Positions 34,384 through 45,990 of a stretch of 64,000 bases of DNA are shown here, one piece after another; within the stretch, counting starts at the first letter, position 1; every line of letters begins with the position of its first letter. Source of the stretch: Rosa chinensis. Its lineage: Eukaryota > Streptophyta > Magnoliopsida > Rosales > Rosaceae. The DNA lies in the NCBI RefSeq assembly GCF_002994745.2, contig NW_020126816.1, positions 62,001 to 126,000 on the forward strand, in the 5' to 3' direction. Both the position numbers and the translations under genes were made by a program. Under the pieces are notes generated by a model that was given only the letters and a program-made list of their open reading frames with translations, did not search any database and had not been told where the DNA came from.

Positions 34384-37300
34384 TGTGATGCCCCAGAAAT
34401 TCGTATTTATTTTCCGAGGATTTTCCGGAATTTAAATTGTGGGTATCGGACCGTTTCGTGGCTCTTGGATGGAGCGGAAGTATTTCGGGCGAATAATTAA
34501 TTGAAGAATATGGTTTTAGGGGGGTTGCCAAAGGTTGACTTTTTATTCGTTGGGATTCTCTGAAAACTTCCTTCACGAAAGTTGTAGAGCGCGTCGATAC
34601 GAGTTCGTGGACATGTGGAACGCGGAAATCGGAGTTCGTATGAGAAAGTTGTGAGTGTTTGAAAAATTTGGAAAGTTACTATATATAGGGGTTTCCCTTT
34701 CGGGAAAGTTACTATTCTCATTTGGTAAGTTTCCATTTTCGGAAACTCTCATTTCTCTCCGTTCTCTCTCCTGATTTTCGACTGACCCGACCCAGACCCG
34801 GTGGATCCGACCCGGATTTTCCGACGAGCTCCGGCGACGGCGGACCACCAGACGAGGCCAGATCTGTTCGCCTCCTCCGTGCGCTCCTCCCTGTGGTGTT
34901 GGTTTTCACGGCGGTTCACCGGAAGGTAGTGATCGGAGCCGCTACAGTAGACGAATCGGGACCCGACCGGAAATCCACTTTTCCGGCGACGTCTCAGCCG
35001 ATCCTTCTTGGTTTTGGAATCTCCTCCTCCTTCTGATCATCCTCATGCCCGCCTTGAAGGACGATTTTGTGTGTGGAGTGGAAGATCTAGGTTTGAAAAT
35101 CTGCGGTGCACAACGAATCTGGGGTTTGATCAGACGGCTGCGATTGGCCGATCTTGTAAGCTTGATCTAGGACGATCTTGGCCGAACCAGACTTAGCTCC
35201 AGGTATGAAAGTTGCTCTACTCTTCATGATGAACATTTCTGGTTGGCTTGATTGTTGTGGTTTTGAGTTTTGGTCGGTGGTGGTTGTGGTGGTTGCACCG
35301 CCGACTGTGGCGGCGTTATGGTGGCCTTCCGGCCATGTGATGGTTAGTTTCTGGTATTGTATATCATCCACTCGTCGATACGAGCGTTTTGATATATAAT
35401 ACGCAATTTTTGGAGATCGTATGATTATATTGTGATTTTTACGGTTTCGGACCGTCTGATGCTTCGATCCGTGAGGATCCGAGCGTCCGATCGACTTGTG
35501 GTTTGGACATATCGATCGTAGAAGTATTCCGGAGACATTGGGTGGTCTCGGATGTGGTTTCGCCTCGATTGGCGTCACTTTGGGGATTTTAGTTCAAAAC
35601 GGGGGTTTCAGACTTAAATCGTTTGTGGATTGTTGCTAAGTTGAAACCGTATGTGATTAGGTGCTTGACGAGGTATCCTTGGACGGTTGTTTTGTGGTGT
35701 GGCTGCCTTGTTCAGTATTGAAGACGCAGCGGGAGTTTCGAGGTGAGTAATCTCACAAGGTTCATTATGAACGGAATTACCATTATTGTTTTGGCGTTAA
35801 TTATTTAACTGCAAACTATAGTTGGTATTAATAGGCATTCCTGAGCGAATGACTACGTATATATATATTTACGTGAAATATATATATTCTTGTGGATGAT
35901 GTGTGATGAATAATATGCATGATGGGTTCATATTATTGTTGAATTGGACTTTTCATAGAAACAATATTGTGGAAAAAGATGTTTTCTATTGTTTGAAAAG
36001 CATTGAGTTTGATGTTACATTTTGGAGTCAAGCGTGACTCATTTTAAATGTATTGGTCTTTGTACCAAGGGTCACAGATGGTGAGCAGGGATGGGGAAAG
36101 CCAGAACTAGATGGTCGTAACGTTTTTAGGTCAGATGTGACTTACTTAACGTTGACTTGAGACCAGATGGGGTTTGAAAAGCATGGGTCGCAGATGGTGA
36201 CCAACTGTTGGTTCTAAGACCAGACGGGGTATGAAAACCAAGAGTCACAGACGGTGATAGGTTGCAGATGGTAACCAATGATTTATCTGTGTTATGAGTC
36301 TAGTTACCATAGATGTATTGTGGCATTTCTGAGTGAATGAGTATGTGTGTACATATATATATTATGGGTATATATATGTACATATGTATTCATGTATTGG
36401 TTGCATTTCTGAGTGAATGACTATGTGTGTACATATATATACATACGTATTCATGTATTAGTGGCTTCGTGGTGAATCTGTGTTGATGTGTTGTGTGTCT
36501 AGGTTGGACTGATTTGTTGTTGGTACATCATGGGGTTAGTGGGGAGCTATCTGATGCTCATGAGTACGTGTTTCTTTAAAAGAGAGTTTCGGGGATTCTT
36601 TCTTTTAAATGTCCTGGGAGGACTTGTGAATCATATTATATATGTCACAGATGGTGACTAATGGTTGATATGAGACCAGATGGGGTCTGAAGATCATATG
36701 TCACAGATGGTGATCGGTCGCAGATGGTGACCAATGGTTGATTTCGAGATTGAATGGGGTCTGAAGATCATATGTCACAGATGGTGACAGGTCGCTGATA
36801 GTGACCAAGGCAAGAAATAAGGAATCACGCAGTTAGCCGGGCGAGTGGTTACGATAAGCTAGAGTGCTAGTATGTCTGCCATGGTACCTCATGGATCTAA
36901 GTAGGTTACTTATGATTCCTGGGTACGTATTTTGTCCAGGTTGGACTAAGAATCATATGCTATTTGTTAGGTTAACGATAGGTATGATTGATGTGCGTGT
37001 GTGTTTTATCCAGGTTGGATCAATTAATCATATTTGAATTGTGATGTTACGATTTATATGATTTTGTCACGGTGTGGCTTTTGTGTTTTCCTTTTTGGGA
37101 AAGAGTATTGTTTTGGGAAGCATGGTATGTTTTCCTTATTCTCGAGTCGAAAGGTTTTCCTCGTATTGGCGTGAGTTGTGCGGGCTTTTATCCCGTAAAT
37201 TGGTGTGAGTTATTTTGAGTTACTCATACGGGCTTGCAAAAGCTTACCGGGTTTGTTGTGTGACAACCCGGTGCACTATTCAAACGGTGTAGGGGTTAAT

Positions 37301-37649
37301 CTTGCAGGTCAGGGAAATCGTGGCTGAAGCTGAGGTATCTAGTTGGCAGCAGAACTGGTAGGAAACAAATTTGATCTGGCTTTGCCATTGTTATGACTTC
37401 CGCTTTGTAGGGAACTCTGAGGAGTATTTACGTTTTATTTTGTGATGGCAATTTAATTCGTAAACTTATGTAATATATAACTCTGTTGAGCGAGTGTATA
37501 TTAATTTGGATTGGTTCAGTGCATCAGTATGTACTTGTTTTAAGGGAAAGATGTTTCTAAGTATTTTGTATTGATGGCTGAACATTTCACGCATATATAA
37601 TTATGGGGTTATATATCGATTTATTGTGTATAAAATCAGGGGCGTGACA
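34384..37649 (+). repeat. 3' LTR of the Tekay-like element
   Basis: 3266 bp. It differs from the 5' LTR by C/T near 34572, A/G near 36103, and one G fewer in a G run near 36366, as read by eye. Confidence 0.94.
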
Positions 37650-38144
37650 CGGATGCTCTTCAGTATTAACGTGATGTTTTATATGAAATATTTTAAGTTA
37701 CGGACTTTTCCTAACTTAGGAGATTAAAGAAGAATTAAAGTGGTACTCGATCTCTTCAGACTTGTACTTCGAATTCATTTCTGATATTTAGTGTTGGCAC
37801 GATTTTAGGTTGTTTAGATTGAGATCATTCATTGCATGTTGATATGGTTTGGAAATTCTGATTTGAGTGTGAAGAAGTCGATCACATGTATATATTTATC
37901 TTTTGTTTTATTTCGTAGGAACTTAGAAACCAAAAGTTGAATTCCCCCTTTTTTATGGTTGTTTCTTGTGTAAATTTGTAGATAAATACTTGTTAATATT
38001 TGTTTTATTAATTACTAATTTAAATTGACTTTTTTGTTTAGGTGTACCCTACAATCCCCGGACTGAACGATCCCTGCTTATCCTATACTAACAACTACAT
38101 TTTGCAGGGTTAAATTGTGAGGCTATTTCAGCCGCATCAATTTT

Positions 38145-38214
38145 TGGCGCCGTTGCCGGGGATCGAACCCGGGTCACCCGCGTGACAGGCGGGAATACTT
38201 ACCACTATACTACA
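38145..38214 (-). tRNA. tRNA-Asp(GTC) cDNA copy, 5' end truncated, in element D
   Basis: Read on the minus strand it ends CCA and carries an intact T arm (CCGGG, loop TTCGATC, CCCGG), an anticodon arm CCCGC-CTGTCAC-GCGGG with anticodon GTC, and a D arm. Only the first 5 nt of the tRNA are missing, judged against the known plant tRNA-Asp. On the plus strand it begins exactly at the PBS of the D LTR, in the place where normal copies diverge after 19 nt. It is therefore a reverse transcript of the primer tRNA, not an ordinary tRNA gene. Internal A and B box sequences are present, so a gene finder may call it; the 5' acceptor strand is broken and no T-run terminator follows. Confidence 0.93.
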
Positions 38215-39797
38215 CAAGAAACAACCATAAAAAGGGGGGATTCAAGTTTTGGTTTCTAAGTTCCTACGAAATAAAACAAAAAGATAAATATATACATGTG
38301 ATCAACTTATTCACACTCAAATCAGAATTTCCAAACCATATCAACATGCAATGAATTATTTCAATCTAAACAACCTAAAATCGTGCCAACACTAAATATC
38401 AGAAATGAATTCGAAGTACAAGTCTGAAGAGATCGAGTACCACTTTAATTCTTCTTTTGAATCTCCTAAGTTAGGAAAAGTCCGTAACTCAAAAATATTT
38501 CATATAAAACATCACGTTAATACTGAAGAGCATCCGTCAACATTAAATATGAATCATTAAGTGCAATTAGAATTCTGAATCCAAACATGTATGCATCCAT
38601 AAGAAGTTACAAACGCACAAACATGTAGCATATAATCTCGACCATTGTACATAGCCTTTACCACTTCAATTTATGCCCCAAAACGATTAGGTGAATCAGA
38701 ACACAAATTTGGCTTTATCAACCTGCAGATTAACATCATTATTCAACCAAAATCATATGCTTAAAGATATAAAGGATGTCACAAAATCAGATTGTAAAGA
38801 TATCATAAACAGATCAAGAACATAAAGAAACAAATCTGAAAATTACTAACATAAACTCGTTCTCAACAAAAATCCAATTCCAATAATAAAGCTCATAAAC
38901 GAAATCTGAAATTCAATACTAAAGGGTACGAAAACAGAAATAAGGGCCATGAATTACACTTTTTGATCTTCAAGGAAGCTTGGAGAACGTCAAGAGAACA
39001 CAAGGCTTGGCCTTCAAGAACACGAACAGCCTTGGAGAAGTCCTAAAGCTCTTCACGATCAGAGGCTTTTTCTGAATATTTGGAGAGGGTTTTGGAGAGA
39101 AGAGAGCTAAGCTAATGAACTGAATTTTGTATGAAGAAGTGATGATTTTGGAGTAGAGAATGGCTGCTATTTATAGTGGAATTCTCCTCCAAATTTGCTT
39201 GATTTTCTCATGACAAAGTCTTGATTTTTCTGATCTCTTTTCCCCTTAATAATTCATTGTATATTCCTTGAATAGTGACCAGATACATCCCTTATTCCTC
39301 TCCTTTGATTTGCACTAATTTCTTCTTCCAATTGTGCACATAATGAACTCCTACAATCAAGAAAAATCAGAATTTAATTAGTGTTATAATCAATAGTAAA
39401 TAAGATAATCAAGAATAAATATTGATTATAAACACTCCCTTTTATCTCCTTGAATTCTTCATGATTTTTGTTTTAAGTTTTCCTTGAATTCATCAGTCAA
39501 GAGTTCTTAATGTGATGGACTCTCATTAAAATATAAAAATCAGAAATAGAAAAGTTCAAATGAAGAAAGTTTCCTAAAACAAAATAGGAAATATTTCCTA
39601 AAATGAAAGAGGAAAGTTTCTAAAATGACTTGTCCTTAATTTATGCTCATTTCTGCTCTTTTTCGCCTGTTTTCTCCATTTCAGTCCTTGAAATACCTAA
39701 AAACATAAACTATGTTATAATTATTAATTTTAAGAGAATAACTTAGCCAAATGAGGGAAAATACATATTAAAAATGTCACACTTTGTGCTCTGATCA
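38211..39797 (-). repeat. Inverted, diverged copy of LTR D
   Basis: On the minus strand it starts TGATCAGAGCACAAAGTGTG at 39797 and runs to about 130 bp short of the usual LTR end, meeting the tRNA copy in a shared TACA (38211-38214). Compared with the outer LTRs it has many substitutions and lacks about 50-60 bp just upstream of the TATA box (near 39180), so it came from a different family member. Confidence 0.9.
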
Positions 39798-40424
39798 AAT
39801 ACCCCCACACTTAGCTTTTGCTAGTCCCTTAGCAAAATCAAAACAAAAGACTCAACAAAAGCAAACACGTCACTACTAGACTCTACACAAGTGACACACA
39901 AAGACTATATTTGCCCTTAACATTTGTCTCATAAATCCTTACTCTCATGGCATCAAAATTAGCACTTAATCAAGAATCAATATTTAGATATTCGAGAGTT
40001 AATTGAAGCATATAATCCACATATAAATAAGTAGGACTTGGGTGTAACAATGGTGATGGGTGGAGCTCAGCATGTTTCAGACAAGTATGATTCATATCCT
40101 CACAAGGTATATCCACTCTTTCTTCACTCAGATCAAGGCAATGCTTAAAAGCTTATAAACACTCAATTATATGTGAGAGAAAATATTTTGAGGCAATCAA
40201 ATAGCTCACATATATAAGAAGCGAAAAGCACTTTGTGAATTTAATTTTTCAAGATCTCATGAAAGATATCAACTACTTGCACGGATGGACCCAAGCCATA
40301 GGTTCAACTCTTATAACTCATCTCCACAGATCAAAGGCTGTCCCATCTTAAGGATCAAAAAGGACTTTAAAGGGTTGAAATGGGGCTAAGGTTCAAGGTT
40401 TTAAGAAACAAAGGTTAAGAGAAT
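39798..40424 (-). repeat. Inverted 3' internal region of a D-family element
   Basis: Continues the inverted LTR into its polypurine tract (complement of AAGTGTGGGGGTATT) and about 620 bp of 3' internal sequence, matching the reverse complement of about 43585-44205. It ends at the snap-back repeat. Confidence 0.88.
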
Positions 40425-40446
40425 AACCTTGAACCTTAGCCCCATT
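40379..40446. repeat. 22-bp perfect inverted repeat with a 24-nt loop
   Basis: 40379-40400 and 40425-40446 are exact reverse complements (core GGGGCTAAGGTTCAAGGTT). The sequence changes direction here, as expected if a nascent strand folded back and copied itself. Confidence 0.9.
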
Positions 40447-40510
40447 GTATTCCCGAAATTTGCTTGATTTTCTTGATTAAAATAGATGCATGATTTTCGC
40501 ATCAATTTTT
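40447..40510 (+). other. 64-bp segment of unknown origin ending like an LTR-PBS boundary
   Basis: Not matched clearly to a neighbour. Its end CGCATCAATTTTTGG resembles the LTR end plus the first bases of the PBS (GCATCAATTTTTGGCGCC), after which the sequence switches to the middle of LTR D at GG. Confidence 0.6.
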
Positions 40511-41496
40511 GGCTGTTCGTGTTCTTGAAGGCCAAGCCTTGTGTTCTCTTGACGTTCTCCAAGCTTCCTTGAAGATCAAAAAGTGTAATTCATGGCCCTT
40601 ATTTCTGTTTTCGTACCCTTTAGTATTGAATTTCAGATTTCGTTTATGAGCTTTATTATTGGAATTGGATTTTTGTTGAGAACGAGTTTATGTTAGTAAT
40701 TTTCAGATTTGTTTCTTTATGTTCTTGATTTGTTTATGATATCTTTATAATATGATTTTGTGCCATCCTTTATATCTTTAAGCATATGATTTTGGTTGAA
40801 TAACTATGTTAATCTGCAGGTTAATAAAGCCAAATTTGTGTTCTGATTCACCTAATCGTTTTGGGGCATAAATTGAAGTGGTAAAGGCTATGTACAATGG
40901 TCGAGATTATATGCTACATGTTTGTGCGTTTGTAACTTCTTATGGATGCATACATGTTTGAATTCATAATTCTAACTGCACTTAATGATTCATATTTAAT
41001 GTTGACGGATGCTCTTCAGTATTAACGTGATGTTTTATATGAAATATTTTAAGTTACGGACTTTTCCTAACTTAGGAGATTAAAGAAGAATTAAAGTGGT
41101 ACTCGATCTCTTCAGACTTGTACTTCGAATTCATTTCTGATATTTAGTGTTGGCACGATTTTAGGTTGTTTAGATTGAGATCATTCATTGCATGTTGATA
41201 TGGTTTGGAAATTCTGATTTGAGTGTGAAGAAGTCGATCACATGTATATATTTATCTTTTTGTTTTATTTCGTAGGAACTTAGAAACCAAAAGTTGAATT
41301 CCCCCTTTTTTATGGTTGTTTCTTGTGTAAATTTGTAGATAAATACTTGTTAATATTTGTTTTATTAATTACTAATTTAAATTGACTTTTTTGTTTAGGT
41401 GTACCCTACAATCCCCGGACTGAACGATCCCTGCTTATCCTATACTAACAACTACATTTTGCAGGGTTAAATTGTGAGGCTATTTCAGCCGCATCA
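40511..41496 (+). repeat. LTR D fragment, 3' 986 bp
   Basis: Matches 45006-45990 of the 3' LTR to the terminal GCCGCATCA. The U3 promoter part is missing. Confidence 0.92.
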
Positions 41497-41501
41497 ATTT
41501 T

Positions 41502-41520
41502 TGGCGCCGTTGCCGGGGAT
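41502..41520 (+). other. Second primer-binding site in element D (normal)
   Basis: TGGCGCCGTTGCCGGGGAT followed by TG, the usual element form, in contrast to the tRNA-extended copy at 38145. Confidence 0.92.
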
Positions 41521-44188
41521 TGTTAAAATCTCTAACACTTAAAGTGTCATTAATTTTGTTTTTTTTGTTTTTATATATAGAATTCATGCTTAATTTTTGT
41601 ACTGCACTTGTGGAATGGTGACAAATTGCAATTTATGCTAGGCCAAGCTATAATTGTGATTTAGTTTAAGTTTTATGAGTGTTACCAAATTAAGCATGTA
41701 TTTTATAATTGTTGTGCAATTTGGAGAAGTTTTTTTTTTAGCATGTTGTGAATTGTATGATTTTCACTTAGATTTAGCATGTTGTGAATTGTATGTGTTT
41801 CACTTAGATTAATATACTTAGGTTGTTGTGAATTTCGTTAAATACTTAATTGTTGTAAGTGTGTAAAAAAATTATAAAGAAAATTAACTCAAAAAAAGAA
41901 AAAGAAAAAATTGTTGTGACACAAGGAGAAGAGTCCAGGCTGAAAGACTATAAATATTAAGCGCTGCATGGGAGGCAACCCATTTCAACCGAAGCTGTGG
42001 AGGAGCCATCAACGAGAGTTTGACATTTCTATCCCTTCACTTGTTTAGGTTGAATTGTACTTGTGTCTTTTATTTTCGTTTTTGCTTCTTTGTTTTCGTA
42101 TTTATTTTCATAAATTCAATTCCTATATGCTTAATTATTTCATTGCATGCTTCTGATTGATTACATTGAGGACAATGCAATATTTAAGTGTGGGGGAAAT
42201 GATTTATACTTTTGTCTTGAGTCATATATATTGAAAATACAAAAAAATTGAAAAATGTCAAAAATGAAAAAATTTTGTTGCTTTTATTTATTTAGTCAAA
42301 ATGATTTTTGGGTTAAATACTTTGTTCAAAGTTGGCGCATCTGATGGGATGTGATGTCTAAGGTCTAGATTGGATCCGAGAAGTGCTGACAAAGGGTCTC
42401 GTCCCCTGTCAAACAAGTGAGCTGAGCTCCGCCAAAATCGGTCCCCTCTTCACCTGGTCATGTTCCAAAGGAGTTACCGAAATGAGAAAGGAAATAACCC
42501 TAGTCCAAAACCTTTTTGGCGTCAGTCGTAGTCTTTTGTTTTGTTTTGAGTCTTAGGATGCCCTTAACTGTCTAGGATGATTCAATATCTTTGAAATTAT
42601 GGCTAAAAGAGGATCACGATATTGAGATGATTTTAAATGATATTCTTTGGTTAATTGAGATATATGAAAAGCATATGCATGTGTAGTTGATATGGATTTC
42701 GTAACCTTGGTACAGAATACGAGCATGTTAAGTTGAGTTTTGATTCATAAAAAAACCATGTGAGATATTTGAGCCATGTCCCTTTTTCTTGGAGTGATAA
42801 ATGAAAAGTATTCTTATTTTCTTGGCGATGTTTTTTATGATCTCATTATTCTTCATTTGATTGATTGCTTGCCATAGATTAAGTTTGATGGACTAAAGAA
42901 TGCTAGAATTCACTCTTGTGCTTGTTGAGACTTTTATCAATACATGTCCCTGATTTTGGAAAGGATAGAGGCACCATAGGAATCACCACCATAGCCAAAT
43001 TAACCTGTGTCCCCAATTGTGCCCGTCGTGGGACCCCCTTAGTTTAATCACTTTGAGCCTACATTAAACCTTTTCTTTCATCACCCTTAAAATCCTTAAC
43101 CGTGAACCTTAGTATATTTACAACCTTACCCTTTGTTCTAAAAATTTAGTAGAGCTATCTTTTGAGACTTACTAGATGAGGGTGGCAAAGATGAAGATTT
43201 AAAAGAGGTGAAAGTTCAAGTGTGGGGGTAGACTTGTCCACGAAAAGAAAAATTATGTGGAAGCTGTGAAAATGAAAAAAATAAAGAAAACAATGTGTAC
43301 GGCTAGAAAAAAAAAAAAAAAATATGTCTATGGATTTTAGTCCCCCATACTTAGTGAGCTTGGAGTTTATTTTGAATTGAAGGCCCACTACAGAAAAATT
43401 TGGTCTTTGTCCAACTCACTAGAGTTCAAAGGAAGTTTAGGATGAAGTTTAGGCCCAACATGAAGACATTAGGCCCTTTTATTTTGCCTCTATGGGTGTG
43501 ATGTTTTGAATGCCTTGGTGGATTTCTAGAAGTCTCTCTACATCAACATGAGCTCTACTAGGTTTTTAGGATACTTTGACATTCCTTAACCTTTGTTTCT
43601 TAAAACCTTGAACCTTAGCCCCATTTCAACCCTTCAAAGTCCTTTTTGATCCTTAAGATGGGATAGCCTTTGATCTGTGGAGATGAGTTATAAGAGTTGA
43701 ACCTATGGCTTGGGTCCATCCGTGCAAGTAGTTGATATCTTTCATGAGATCTTGAAAAATTAAATTCACAAAGTGCTTTTCGCTTCTTATATATGTGAGC
43801 TATTTGATTGCCTCAAAATATTTTCTCTCACATATAATTGACTGTTTATAAGCTTTTAAGCATTGCCTTGATCTGAGTGAAGAAAGAGTGGATATACCTT
43901 GTGAGGATATGAATCATACTTGTCTGAAACATGCTGAGCTCCACCCATCACCATTGTTACAACCAGGTCCTACTTATTTATATGTGGATTATATGCTTCA
44001 ATTAACTCTCGAATATCTAAATATTGATTCTTGATTAAGTGCTAATTTTGATGCCATGAGAGTAAGGATTTCTTAGACAAATGTTAAGGGCAATATAGTC
44101 TTTGTGTGTCATTTGTGTAGAGTCTGGTAGTGAATTGTTTATTTTGGTTGAGTCTTTTGTTTTGATTTTGCTAAGAGACTAGCAAAAG
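41521..44188 (+). other. Element D internal region without gag-pol
   Basis: About 400 bp of AT-rich 5' sequence joins at about 41930 to the 3' non-coding region seen in A, E and F: a hairpin pair at about 41932-41983, tract-like copies at 42186 and 43218, and the CTCCGCCAAAATCG module at 42378-42485. No coding frame. Poly-A runs lie at about 41885-41910 and 43305-43322. Confidence 0.8.
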
Positions 44189-44205
44189 CTAAGTGTGGGG
44201 GTATT
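44189..44205 (+). other. Polypurine tract of element D
   Basis: CTAAGTGTGGGGGTATT directly before the 3' LTR. Confidence 0.85.
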
Positions 44206-45990
44206 TGATAAGAGCATAAAGTGTGACATTTTAATTATGTATTTTCCCTCATTTGGTTAAGTTATTCTCTTAAAATTAATAATTATAACACAGTTTATGT
44301 TTTTAGGTACTTCAAGGACAGAAATGGAGAAAACAGGCAAAAAAGAGCAGAAATGAGCATAAATTAAGGACAAGTCATTTTAGAAACTTTCCTCTTTCAT
44401 TTTAGGAAATATTTCCTATTTTGTTTTAGGAAACTTTCTTCATTTGAACTTTTTTATTTCTGATTTTTATATTTTAATGAGAGTCCATCACATTAAGAAC
44501 TCTTGACTGATGAATTCAAGGAAAAATCATGAAGAATTCAGGGAGATAAAAGGGAGTGTTTATATTCAATATTTATTATTGATTATCTTATTTACTATTG
44601 ATTATAACACTAATTAAATTCTGATTTTTCTTGATTGTAGGAGTTCATTATGTGCACAATTGGAAGAAGATATTAGTGCAATTTAAAGGAGAAGAATAAG
44701 GGATGTATCTGGTCACTATTCAAGGAATATACAATGAGTCATTAAGGGGAAAAGAGATCAGAAAAATCAAGACTTTGTCATGAGAGAATCAAGTAAATTT
44801 GGAGGAGAAATCACCTCAAGATGATTGGCCATGATTGCATCACAAGAGATGACAAATCCACTATAAATAGCAGCCATTCTCTACTCTAAAATCATCACTT
44901 CTTCATACAAAATTCAGTTCATTAGCTTAGCTCTCTTCTCTCCAAAACCCTCTCGAAATATTCAGAAAAAGCCTCTGATCGTGAAGAGCTTTAGGACTTC
45001 TCCAAGGCTGTTCGTGTTCTTGAAGGCCAAGCCTTGTGTTCTCTTGACGTTCTCCAAGCTTCCTTGAAGATCAAAAAGTGTAATTCATGGCCCTTATTTC
45101 TGTTTTCGTACTCTTTAGTATTGAATTTCAGATTTCGTTTATGACCTTTATTATTGGAATTGGATTTTTGTTGAGAACGAGTTTATGTTAGTAATTTTCA
45201 GATTTGTTTCTTTATGTTCTTGATTTGTTTATGATATCTTTATAATATGATTTTGTGCCATCCTTTATATCTTTAAGCATATGATTTTGGTTGAATAACT
45301 ATGTTAATCTGCAGGTTAATAAAGCCAAATTTGTGTTCTGATTCACCTAATCGTTTTGGGGCATAAATTGAAGTGGTAAAGGCTATGTACAATGGTCGAG
45401 ATTATATGCTACATGTTTGTGCGTTTGTAACTTCTTATGGATGCATACATGTTTGAATTCATAATTCTAACTGCACTTTATGATTCATATTTAATGTTGA
45501 CGGATGCTCTTCAGTATTAACGTGATGTTTTATATGAAATATTTTAAGTTACGGACTTTTCCTAACTTAGGAGATTAAAGAAGAATTAAAGTGGTACTCG
45601 ATCTCTTCAGACTTGTACTTCGAATTCATTTCTGATATTTAGTGTTGGCACGATTTTAGGTTGTTTAGATTGAGATCATTCATTGCATGTTGATATGGTT
45701 TGGAAATTCTGATTTGAGTGTGAAGAAGTCGATCACATGTATATATTTATCTTTTTGTTTTATTTCGTAGGAACTTAGAAACCAAAAGTTGAATTCCCCC
45801 TTTTTATGGTTGTTTCTTGTGTAAATTTGTAGATAAATACTTGTTAATATTTGTTTTATTAATTACTAATTTAAATTGACTTTTTTGTTTAGGTGTACCC
45901 TACAATCCCCGGACTGAACGATCCCTGCTTATCCTATACTAACAACTACATTTTGCAGGGTTAAATTGTGAGGCTATTTCAGCCGCATCA
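44206..45990 (+). repeat. 3' LTR of element D
   Basis: 1785 bp, TGATAAGAGC to GCCGCATCA, uninterrupted, followed by the duplication AAAAC. Confidence 0.95.

Larger units (their letters stand above)
28661..37649 (+). mobile_element. Non-autonomous Tekay/Del-like LTR element (9.0 kb)
   Basis: LTRs at 28661-31927 (3267 bp) and 34384-37649 (3266 bp), starting TGTGATGCCCC and ending GGGCGTGACA. It has a PBS fitting initiator tRNA-Met, a 2456-bp internal region with no gag or pol, and a polypurine tract. Target duplication CGGAT at 28656-28660 and 37650-37654. The PBS, the tract (CTTTAAGGGGGGTAGAA) and the long LTR are typical of the Tekay/Del chromovirus lineage; that assignment is inference since no protein is present. 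Only about three differences between LTRs were found by eye, so it is very young. It is a LARD-like parasite needing proteins in trans. Confidence 0.92.
27361..38139 (+). repeat. 5' LTR of element D, interrupted by the Tekay-like element
   Basis: Pieces 27361-28660 and 37655-38139 join to 1785 bp, the same as the 3' LTR. Starts TGATAAGAGCATAAAGTGTG and ends GCCGCATCA. TATA box TATAAATAG at 28017. The comparison with the 3' LTR shows only a few changes, for example one base near 28634 and T-run length changes near 37900 and 37950, so the insertion is young. Confidence 0.92.
27361..45990 (+). mobile_element. Rearranged Athila-like element D with trapped tRNA cDNA
   Basis: Outer LTRs of 1785 bp (27361-38139 once the Tekay-like insertion is removed, and 44206-45990) and a single target duplication AAAAC (27356-27360 and 45991-45995). 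Between them, in order: PBS and tRNA-Asp cDNA, inverted LTR, inverted 3' internal region, a 22-bp snap-back repeat, a 64-bp unassigned segment, a forward LTR fragment of 986 bp, a normal PBS, a 2.7-kb gag-pol-less internal region and the 3' LTR. The shared duplication indicates that the whole structure integrated as one molecule. Confidence 0.85.

Noticed and set aside
38145..38214. Ordinary nuclear tRNA-Asp gene
   Set aside because: It starts exactly at the PBS, directly after an LTR end and its ATTTT spacer, lacks the 5' acceptor strand, and its other end is a microhomology join to an inverted LTR. These fit a primer cDNA better than a gene.
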